Assembly: GCF_030272615.1 (NCBI RefSeq)
Contig: NC_081415.1
Location: forward strand, 417,042,757 to 417,106,756
DNA: 64,000 nucleotides
From: Cryptomeria japonica
Lineage: Eukaryota; Streptophyta; Pinopsida; Cupressales; Cupressaceae
Direction of reading: 5' to 3'
Shown: one piece after another, positions 56,052 to 64,000 of the stretch
Position numbering within the stretch: position 1 is the stretch's first letter
How the letters are laid out: each line of letters opens with the position of its first letter
Made by a program: the position numbers and the translations under genes
Notes under the pieces: model-generated
Database searches by the model: none
What the model saw: the letters and a program-made list of their open reading frames with translations, nothing else
What the model was told of the DNA's origin: nothing

Positions 56052-57701
56052 CTACTCTTTCTTGTCTTCCTCTTTAGGCTTCATTACTAAAGCAAACCCT
56101 ATACCTTCACCTTCCTCAAGTGTATTCAAGAACCATTTTTCACTCACCAAAAGAACATTAGGACATGCTACCCTCTTTTCACATTCCTCAAGGATAGATT
56201 GGATCTTGAATGCGACTCCATCTTTCTTGAATGAGTATGCATTCTTGGCTCCATCATTAATAGCTTGTCTATCAAATTGCCATGGTCTTCCTAATAGAAG
56301 ATGGCATGCATCCATGGGTAGGACATCACATAACACTTTATCTTTATACCTCCCAATGGTGAAATCCACCCATGCTTGCTCATTGACTAGGACATGTTGG
56401 CCTTTATTCAACCAAGTAACCCTATATGGGTTGCTGTGAGGTATCCTTTGTAACTTGAGCTTACTCACGGCCTCTTCTAGCACATTGTTGTTTGTTGACC
56501 CTGAATCAATGATCACTTTGCAAACTTTGTCCATAATCTTGCATTTGATCCTAAATAATGACTTCCTTTGGCTAGGCTCTTCTCTGATAGGTTCTTTTAT
56601 CAAAGTTCTTCTTATCATCAAGTTGTCACCTACCTCTGATTCTAAGGCAACCTCTGAAGTCTTGCTGCTTGAAGTCTCTTCTTGAAGATAGTTCACTCTC
56701 CTTTCACTACTTTGTGATGATGATCCCTTCTCTGGACACCTATATGCTGGATGACCAAGCTGGTTGCAATGGTAACACTTCATTGAGGAAAAATATGAGG
56801 AACCTCTACCTTGTCCACTAGACCTTCCTCTAAAACCACTGTTTGACCCCCTTCCTCTATTGAATCCTCCTTTACCAGTGCCACTTTCTTGCTGCTCAGT
56901 GATTTTAGACTCACCTTGTTCTCTTTTCTCTGAGTTTCTTCCTCCAAAGCCTCCCCTATGGCCTCTATTTTCTTTTCCTCTACCTCTTCCCTTATTAATA
57001 CTTGAATCATGTTTTCTTTTCAGTTTTTCTTCCACTTTAATGGCAAGTTGATAGCTTTGATGAACTGTCTTTGGGCTCATTAGACTGATTTCTTCTTGGA
57101 TGTTCCACCGAAGTCCATTTAGGTACCTAGCAACTTTGAGGCTTTCTTCTTCCACCACATGAGATCTAAGGCTAAGTTTGTGAAACTCCTTTGTATGGCC
57201 ACTTACATCAAGGTCTTTTTGTCTTAGGTTTTGTCTCTTCCTATGAATCTGCACTTCATAGTCATCAGGGAGATAGACTTCTTTGATTTTGACTAACATC
57301 CCTTTCCAAGAAGAGATGGGTTTTTTGCCCATTTTCTTTCTCTCATCTTGTACAAATTTCCACCATGTGAGAGTAGCTCCTCTCATCCTAGACTTGGCCA
57401 CTTTAACTCTTTGAGCTTTAGTTATGCCTTCACATTCAAAATGGTTCTCCATGCCCTCTATCCATTCTAGAACCACTTCTGCTTCCATCTTACTGGTAAA
57501 CAATGGCAATCCTTCTAGTGATTTACCACTTAAGGATTTCAATGCCTTTAGGAAAGGTTCTTGTTCTAGGATAGGATCAGGTTTAGGTACTTTTCTTATC
57601 TTTGACACCTTTTTACCCTTCCCTTCTGCTCCTTCAACCTTTACCAACACTTCATTTGCCTTGGTTTCAATCTCACCAAGCTTACTTTCAAATTCAATCA
57701 A
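56052..57701 (-). pseudogene. gag-protease of element C
   Basis: 549 residues, open throughout but cut from RT by one TAG. Residues about 75-235 are the capsid-type gag domain (WIEGMENHFEC, ATLTWWKFVQDER, YEVQIHRKRQNLRQ, VARYLNGLRW). A Gly/Arg-rich linker precedes the single CCHC knuckle CYHCNQLGHPAYRC (about residue 308). The protease has IIDSGSTNN (D-S-G, about residue 395) and CHLLLGRPWQFDRQAINDG (about residue 460). The first Met is about 145 bp from the LTR; the true start may lie upstream through a stop. Length and order are normal for a chromovirus. Confidence 0.93.
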
Positions 57702-57829
57702 ATTTTCCTTTAGGAGTCTATTCTCTTTATCCTAATCATCCACTTTCTTTGCCAACTCTGCATTGGTCACCATGGTGTCTCCTATAGATTCCACTGAGGA
57801 CATCTACTCACCTAGCCCAAATATTATAG

Positions 57830-57841
57830 TCTCTGATACCA
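57830..57841 (-). other. Primer binding site of element C (initiator Met type)
   Basis: Minus-strand TGGTATCAGAGA, 3 bp from the 5' LTR; 11 of 12 bases match the initiator Met primer sequence. Confidence 0.85.
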
Positions 57842-57844
57842 ATT

Positions 57845-59175
57845 TGATGAGCTTCACCTAGCTTGCTCACACTTCACCTAGTTGGTGTTGCTCAATTCCA
57901 CCAGCCTCTCTAGGTCTAGCTATACTCCAAGACCTCCAAGTCCTTCTCAATCTCTTCTAGGGCTTTCTCTTTTCCAATCTCAAGGTGTTTGCAACAAGTG
58001 TTTAACTAGGAACACTAACATTTCAAAGTGTCTTCCATATGCTCAATTTTGCTATCTTGACAACAACTTGTCAATTTCACCCCCATACTATTGTAAGTCA
58101 TTGCAGAGGTGTGGAGGTAGCATTTAACATGGAATGAATTCCATTTGGATCCATTTTTTGTTTTATTTCACTATCTTTCTTACCGATTTCACCATTTTGC
58201 CTAGAAATAGGGCTACAAGGAATGAGCGCTATTAGGCCTCCAAAATCCAGTTTTCAAGGGTTTTGAGGGAAATGGTCAAAAATACCTTGCAAAGAGTTTT
58301 ATTTTTCTTCAATAATTCACCTATCCCCAAGAGATTTTGGTGTTTTTGGTTTCCCAAATTTCCGTATAGTTCCCTAACCCAAAAATGAGGGTTTGCTAGG
58401 GTTTCTAGGCCTCTTAACGGACAGTGACTGTTCAAATTTGTGAAATGGGCATCTATAGGTCTTGTCAAGGCTTATCCTTGTAGTGGAAACTCTTTTTGGA
58501 CCTCATGAACCTCTCCAAATAGTACAAATAAAATGAAACAAATAGTACTAGAACACACCAAATAACTACAATCCAAAACTGGATCAATGGATTTAATCCA
58601 TTAGCATTCACATTTTGTACAAAATAAGCCAAAAACAGTGATAACAGTCTAAAAATGAGTAGTTTCAGATTGCCAGTCATACCAAATCAAAATTCCAACC
58701 TTGGTAATCATGCAAGAGGAGGTTTAAATAGTCTTCCCCACATGTAGAGGAATTCTAGGGCATTGTGCTATCCCTAACTCCATCGCTAAGCTCCTTTAGG
58801 ACAAAAGTTGTCATGACAACTTTTACAACTTTCCACATTGTGCTTTGCCAACCTAAACAACCTATTACAAGTCATTACTCAAGACTTTTTAAGCATTCCT
58901 AAGACCATTATAAACCTCTCTAATTCTCACACCAAGTTATGCCACTTTTGACCATCAATAAGGTCATTTCAACTACTCAAACTATCACCTACACACAAAG
59001 TGCAAACCTACGAAGAAAACCAACTCAACTAGGCCTAAACTTGAATCAAAACAAACATCTCACACACACCTTGGACCCTCCTAGAGTCCTTATTAGGAAC
59101 CTAACTTGGCTATGGTCAGTACAAGCCAAAATTGTAGATGGACTAGGATCCTAAGTCCTAGGTGCTCCTGCACCA
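57845..59175 (-). repeat. 5' LTR of element C
   Basis: 1331 bp, TGATGAGCTTCACC...TGCACCA. Lacks about 300 bp found in the other LTR; the junction is at about 58520 (CTCTCCAAAT next to AGTACAAAT). Confidence 0.93.
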
Positions 59176-59273
59176 ATTTGCTTAGGGGGAGCACATCTTT
59201 TTGGTCTTTAGTTTTGGAACAGTTTTTGGATTTTTCTCATGATTGTTGCCATCAATGCCAAAGGGGGAGTATG
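59176..59273 (+). other. 3' end of element D internal region after insertion C
   Basis: Begins with the second ATTTG, then TTAGGGGGAGCA and CCAAAGGGGGAGTATG. The final ATG should start the 3' LTR (TGTTGG) but instead runs into the integrase copy. Confidence 0.75.
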
Positions 59274-59872
59274 TAGTGGGGCATGTGGGAGTGTGGACAC
59301 TCATTCGGTAAGCCCATAAGGTGGGGTTCAACTATATATACCAATCGCGACTAGCTTCATTGACCGTATTTTTGAGGATTTTGAGGATATTTTTGTTAGA
59401 GGCCTCAGCTTGGCCGTTACCTTGAGTATAGTATGGTGTGGAGAAACAGTACTGGATGTGATATTTCTCACAAAGCTCATGGACATCTTGATTCTTGAAG
59501 GGACGACCATTATCAATAATGATGGAAAGGGGGACACTATACCAACATATGATGTAGTTTAGGATAAATGTGGCAATTTGTTTTCTAGTGATATGGGTAA
59601 GAGGAATGACTTCAATCCATTTTGTAAAGTATTTAGTAGAAATGATGATGAATTTGCGGCCATTGGATGATGGTGGATGGATTTTTCCCATGAGGTCGAT
59701 TCCCCACTGACAAAAGGGCCAAGATGTGATAATTGGTTGAAATTCCCATGTCAGTGCCTGTATCAAGTCTCCATGTATCTGACATTGCTTGTATTTTTTA
59801 ACAAATTTATAAGTGTCCTTCTCCATAGTAGGCTAGTATTAACCAGTACGCAAGAGTTTCTTAGCTAGGGTA
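59274..59872 (-). pseudogene. gypsy integrase relic of element E, right copy
   Basis: Minus-strand reading 59826-59332 (164 residues): KYKQCQIHGD (last Cys of the zinc site), GIDLMGKIHPPSS, IIIDNGRPFKN and TQGNGQAEASNKN with the catalytic Glu intact. Joined across the LTR at 59873-60669 it continues in frame into HLSGPTLAKKL at 60675, so this copy is directly co-linear with the rest of E. Otherwise it parallels 45128-45786. Confidence 0.9.
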
Positions 59873-60669
59873 TGTTGGCATTCTACACTCTTATGAGAAT
59901 AGCTAATGTTGTCATTGAAGGCAACCATCTGGCAACCAACTAGTATTCATCCGGTAAGCCACCTGCAGTTACCGGCATCAGCAATAGACATCTACATACA
60001 TCGACAGACACTTCACTGGTAGCGGCAACAATGCATACCGACACCCCAACCGACAGGGAATAAATTTTTTTTTATTGTATTTAAATATAATTATCTTTTG
60101 TAAAAGTCAACATGGCATATTGTAAAAGACTCATATATATGTATGTGATCTTAAAGGTCATTTAGTATGCATGGACAGAATATATGGATAATATTTTTGT
60201 ATAAGGAGATATAGTTGACAGCGAAGGTTTTGGTTATAGAATGAGCTTAAACGGGTACTGAACCTGGCATAGTTGATGTTGATTTGAAGCAGTACATTAT
60301 ATTGGATTTCATAATCCACTTTTGTAGTCAGTGTGACTCTTATTAAGCAGTGAGCTCTAGGCAGTTGGCCTTCCTGCATGTGCAGGCCCCTCATTGTAAG
60401 TAATATTTATTCATTGGCCAGTGAGTGAATATTGTGGGTCACAAATCCCACCAAGGTTTTCCCCACACTGGGTTTCCTCATTAAATATCTTGTGTTATGG
60501 TGTGTTCTCTATGCTGTTTCTGTTATTCTTATTTGCTGCATTAATTCTTATTTACCGGTACACTGTTTTGGGATGCAAAGTTCTTAATAAGTTTAAATAT
60601 TCTGCTAACTGGTTAGATAGTGATTCACCCCCCCTCTCAGTATCTTTGGGACTATCAATAATCCTAACA
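59873..60669 (+). repeat. 3' LTR of element D
   Basis: 797 bp, similar to 45787-46584 throughout. Flanked by GGGTA on both sides (59868-59872 and 60670-60674), so taken alone it looks like a solo LTR. Confidence 0.92.
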
Positions 60670-61123
60670 GGGTAGGACCGCTCAAATGTGCCCCACATAT
60701 ACCTTTGTGTACCTCTCGCAAGGCAATTTTTAGTTTGTCACACTCAAGACATCTAAGTAAGGTACCATCAAGACCCCGACGATATAGGGTATCAGCTAAA
60801 ATGGCATAATGGGAGGATCAATGAATAAAGGTATTTTTAGCTTTATTGGATAGATCAGGAGGGAAGTTATTATCATTTAAGTAGGCATAAATATCTTTGT
60901 ACCATTGGGAATTAGGACCAATGATAAGACATGCCATTTTAGATTGTGATACATTGTAAGTAGGCTCGAAGAGTGGTTCAACCAAGAACTCACAGTATTT
61001 GACATTACTTAGGATTATTACAAGGGATGTGATTGTAGCCAGTGCATTAACTACTCTGTTGTTGTCCCAATGAATTTTCTCAAATGTAATTGTGGTAAAG
61101 TAATCCTTGAAGTCATCCACCAT
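60670..61123 (-). pseudogene. RNase H end and integrase zinc-binding part of element E
   Basis: The reading 61123-60818 gives WDNNRVVNALATITSL (end of RNase H) and WYKDIYAYLNDNNFPPDL (linker before integrase). 60818-60675 in another frame gives LRCLECDKLKIALREVH and CGAHLSGPTLAKKLLR, the His pair of the integrase zinc finger. A frame change near 60815 separates them. Confidence 0.8.
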
Positions 61124-61510
61124 TCTCTTGTATGGTATAAGGTTTTTATCTTTTGTCTTATAATCATCATTAACCTATTTGATCACTAACTAGCAGTCAC
61201 CAAGAACACACAACTCTAAGATTTTCCATTGTACAACCATACAAAGTCCAGAAAGTAGTGCCTCATGTTTTGCCATGTTATTTGTGCACATAAACTATAT
61301 CTTGCAGCATTTTGGTATAAATTCCCATGGTGTGACAAAAAGGATTCCAACACTAGAACCACCATGTGTATAAGAACCATCAAATTATAAGGTCTAGGGA
61401 TGTGTAGATTCTATATTAAAAATTGAGTCATTAGGTAGCTCTATAATTAGGAGATGATTATCTATTATAGGAGCATCAACAAGTTGATCTACTATTGCTT
61501 GTCCTTTGAT
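61124..61510 (-). pseudogene. Decayed RNase H region of element E
   Basis: Lies between the RT/RNase H piece and the RNase H end. No long reading remains, but the segment is the right size (about 390 bp) for the middle of RNase H, with stops in all minus frames. Confidence 0.45.
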
Positions 61511-61975
61511 TTATTTTCTTTCAATGTACTCAATGTCAAACTTGATAAGAATCATAACCCATTTAACAAGTCTTCTTGTAAGAGCTACTTTGATGAGGAG
61601 ATACTTTAGGGGATCGATCTTTGCTATGAGTTGAGTTTTATGTGTAAGCATGTGATGTCGCAGATTTTGAGAGGCAAAAACTACAGCAAGGCACGCTTGT
61701 TCAATGAGAGTGTAATTGAGCTCATATACCACTAGAATAAAAATGATGTAATAGATGGTTTGTTCTTTTCCTTCAAAGTCTTGTTGTGCTAAAAGTGCCC
61801 CCAGTGTTGTGGTAGTTGTGGATATATACAAAAGTAGGGGATTGTCATCTATAGGAGGTACCAATACTGGTGGTGACCTTAGGTATTCTTTGATTTTCCA
61901 AAAGGCTTGGTCACTTATTTCATCCCATCTAAATCTAGAATGTTCTCGTGTAAGAGATGCTGAAATGGCTGACAT
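61511..61975 (-). pseudogene. RT connection / RNase H-like piece of element E
   Basis: 154 residues: FRWDEISDQAFWKIKEYLRS, LLLYISTTTTTLGALLAQQ and YELNYTLIEQACLAVVFASQ, ending IEYIERK. These are the connection and tether domain found after RT in Tat/Athila-type gypsy elements (the typical YL..PPVLVPP also visible). Confidence 0.85.
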
Positions 61976-62124
61976 TTATCTGTGAGTTGTGCTATGAAGC
62001 GACAGATAGACTACAATTTCCCTTGTAAAGATCTTAGCTAATGAAGATTCCTTGGTGGTGGCATCTCAAGTATGGATTTTACTTTTTCAAGATAAGCTTT
62101 AATTCCTTTAGATGATACAATATA

Positions 62125-62789
62125 TCAAAGTTGCTTCCCAGAGGTTACCCCAAAGAGACATTTCTTTGGATTCAAGTGGACTTTATATTTTTCCAACTTT
62201 GTAAAGATTTTATCCATGATTTCTAAATGTTCATTCCTAGTGTAAGATTTTTTGAGCAAGTCATCTATGTAATCTTCCAGATATATATGTAACATGTCAT
62301 GAAAGATAGTGGTCATTGCATGCTAATAAGTAGTGCTGACATTTTCAATCCAAAGGGCATGATGTTCCAACAAAAAGTTCCTCAAGGATAAGTGAATGTT
62401 GTTTTGATCTGGTCTTCAGGAGCAATTTTGATTTGATTGTAGCTCAAGAACCCATCCATGAGAGATAACATCTCGCATCCTACTGTAGAATCCACTATAA
62501 TGTCAATATTTGGAAGTGAGAAGTCATCTTTAAGACAAGATTTATTTAAATCTCTGAAATCCGTGCAAACACGAACATTCCCATCAGGTTTTGAAATTGG
62601 TACCAAATTTGAAATCCATTCAGTATAGTCAATGGGTCTTATAAATTCAACATCTAACAAATTTTGTAGTTCTACCTTTACCAATAGTGCCACATGAGGA
62701 TACATTTTTCTCAATTTTTGTTTGACAGGTTTTACCCTCAGTGGCAAAGATAGGTGATACATTACTAGATAAAGGTCAAGCCCATGCAT
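62125..62789 (-). pseudogene. Reverse transcriptase of element E
   Basis: Two readings: 62789-62382 (fingers/palm: KPVKQKLRKMYPHVA, ISNLVPISKPDGNVRVCTDF, DLNKSCLKDDFSLPNID, LMDGFLSYNQI) and 62316-62125 (active site YLEDYIDDLLKKS, then NPKKCLFGVTSGK). The Y-I-D-D active site is kept. Stops and a gap at about 62317-62381, where the FGL.NA region belongs, inactivate it. Confidence 0.9.
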
Positions 62790-63471
62790 GTCTACATAGG
62801 ACCAAGCAAAGTTTCTTTATAGAGCTATATATGTTGTGCTCATTTCTCAAGTGATAATGACTCTGCTAGATATATTATTCACGGGTTCTCTTCTATTCCT
62901 AGATTTGCAGGTATTGTTTTCTCCACTAGCATTGATGATCTTTCATGGTATGATTCCTAGGGAAGTGTGTCAAACCTTACATCCTTAGGTGCCTCATAGA
63001 GATTTTCACCTTCGGATACGTCCTTTATTTTAACTTTTTTTGAGTTTAAGAGTGTTGCAGAGAAGTTTTCAATAGAAAACCTATTTATGTTTTCCATAGT
63101 TTTACGACTGAAAGGCTTGGCACCTTCTCCAAAGTAAGACACACTGTTTAGTTCAATGGTGAAACTATCTCTATGATCTCCAATAGTAGGTCACTGCATG
63201 CCCCAAGAAAGTTTATAATAGCCTCGTCATTTTGAAAAACATCTAGTTGAAGTCATCCTTATTGGTCCTAGTCAATAATTTGTGGGTGAAAAAGGGGTAA
63301 AGGATCATGATTAGGCTCAAGGTTATGAATGGGCTCAAGGATATAGATATAATCATAGTCGTATATATCAATTAAATTATTAGAGTAATCGATGGTACCT
63401 TCCTCACCAGTCTATGTTGTATTAGAAGACTCCTCTACCTCACTCAAGTTACCCTTAGTACTCAAGGTCTT
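62790..63471 (-). pseudogene. Protease-RT linker region of element E, decayed
   Basis: Minus-strand reading 63142-62957 (61 residues; FSRKTMENINRFSIENF, YEAPKDVRFDTLP) is polar linker of the kind upstream of RT. The rest lacks long readings. No protease motif was recognised before the LTR at 63472. Confidence 0.5.
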
Positions 63472-64000
63472 TGTTAGACACAATGCACCACTGAGAGGGG
63501 GGTGAATAAGTGGTTCTCAAACCTTTCCCTCTAGCTATCCTATGTGAGTATACTGGTTAACAGATCTAACTGAATTCAGACTTACCAATTAGAAAGGAGA
63601 CTAATCACAAATGCACTCACACAAAAAGGACATCACATAACAACAAAATATATGAGGAAAACCCAAGATGGAAAAAACCTCAGTGAGAAATGTTGTTGGA
63701 GTCTACTGCTCCAATCTAGCCTCACAATGAATCTCTGATTACAATGTTTAGGGCACCAGCCCAAGGAGAACCAACTCCTAATTTAGGGCACCAACCCAAG
63801 GAGCTACAACACTTGCACTAAGCTACAACTCAGTGAATACAAAACATAATCATTTACAAATTATTAACCTTGTTACAAATGGATTTTGTAACACTTCTGC
63901 AAATCTCTCTGCTGGATCTTCTATCTAGTTCACTGTCAAGTCTCTGCTAACCCTCACACTTCTGCAACCTTACTCTCTTGTGCACTCTTGCCTGTCCACC
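63472..64000 (-). repeat. Start of another copia-type LTR (element K), cut by window edge
   Basis: TGTTAGACACAATGCACC... on the plus strand is the inverted end of a Sirevirus-style LTR: its complement ends CACCCCCCTCTCAGTGGTGC...TCTAACA. The left neighbour is E sequence with no primer site, so this is the 3' LTR edge of a minus-strand element. The 5 bp outside are GTCTT. It includes paired AGGGCACCA(A/G)CCCAAGGAG blocks at about 63750 and 63784. Confidence 0.72.

Larger units (their letters stand above)
51520..59175 (-). mobile_element. Element C: near-complete chromovirus (Ty3/gypsy, 7.7 kb)
   Basis: LTRs 51520-53148 and 57845-59175 with TGATGAG...GCACCA ends and a perfect ATTTG duplication (51515-51519, 59176-59180). 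On the minus strand: 5' LTR, initiator Met primer site, gag with CCHC knuckle, protease, RT, RNase H, integrase with HHCC and D,D,E, and a C-terminal chromodomain, all in one frame interrupted by six stops. It sits in the 3' end of element D. The chromodomain places it among chromoviruses. Confidence 0.95.
45787..60669 (+). mobile_element. Element D: Sirevirus-like copia element with duplicated flank
   Basis: 5' LTR 45787-46584 and 3' LTR 59873-60669 share TGTTGGCATTCTACAC starts and ATCCTAACA ends. GGGTA flanks both outer edges (45782-45786 and 60670-60674). The internal region has a primer site, gag tail, a long extra ORF region and repeated AAAGGGGGAG polypurine tracts. Pol is missing. Element C is inserted near its 3' end. 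A second copy of the left-flank integrase sequence lies between the polypurine tract and the 3' LTR, which normal integration cannot produce. Confidence 0.87.

Noticed and set aside
59873-60669. Independent solo LTR insertion
   Set aside because: Local GGGTA flanks fit, but the same duplication and flank sequence are found at the left end of D, so it is better explained as D's 3' LTR with a duplicated flank.

Overview
This window looks like intergenic DNA from a large, repeat-rich seed-plant genome. A gymnosperm/conifer is my best guess, from the density of nested Ty3/gypsy and Ty1/copia elements and the style of their extra ORFs; the sequence alone does not prove it. I found no intact host gene, rRNA, tRNA gene or CRISPR array. 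Almost everything recognisable is an LTR retrotransposon, a piece of one, or a tandem repeat carried inside one.

Left block (1-32432) is a nest. Element H (minus strand) uses a tRNA-Trp primer site; its 5' LTR ends at 32432 and its gag relics lie at 17105-19045. H is broken by three insertions: (i) element 1 (1-4889, a related minus-strand element with its own tRNA-Trp primer site); (ii) copia element G (about 4930-17104), which itself contains element A (4979-13288, TSD ATTGA), a minus-strand non-autonomous element encoding a retropepsin plus G-patch protein but no reverse transcriptase; (iii) element B (19395-31245, plus strand, Tat-like), inserted only 11 bp inside the edge of H's LTR. B has lost most of pol, carries an antisense plant-mobile-domain ORF, and has phased arrays of a 10-bp motif near both ends of its internal region, in opposite orientations.

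Middle block (32433-44313): a 5'-truncated, A-tailed pseudogene of an unrecognised protein (32433-33188), a solo LTR of the B family (34024-34799, TSD GTGAC), AT-rich DNA with a (TA)57 tract, and a small non-coding copia-type element in an exceptional LTR-internal-LTR-LTR-LTR-internal-LTR array (37593-42518) bounded by one ATTTT duplication. A LINE reverse-transcriptase fragment lies near 43.0-43.3 kb.

Right block (44314-64000): an LTR of a B-related element (44314-45057), then a decayed minus-strand gypsy pol (E: RT, RNase H, integrase). E was split by a Sirevirus-like copia element D (45787-60669, TSD GGGTA). D lacks pol but has a four-knuckle gag tail and a long coiled-coil extra ORF. D in turn contains element C (51520-59175, TSD ATTTG), a nearly complete minus-strand chromovirus (gag, protease, RT, RNase H, integrase, chromodomain) disabled by six stop codons. 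About 0.6 kb of E integrase is present twice, once on each side of D's internal region, joined to D's 3' end through a 9-bp microhomology. The right edge is the start of another copia LTR (63472 onward).

Boundaries marked by LTR ends plus target-site duplications were read directly from the sequence. Lineage names and functional roles come from motif recognition, not database search.
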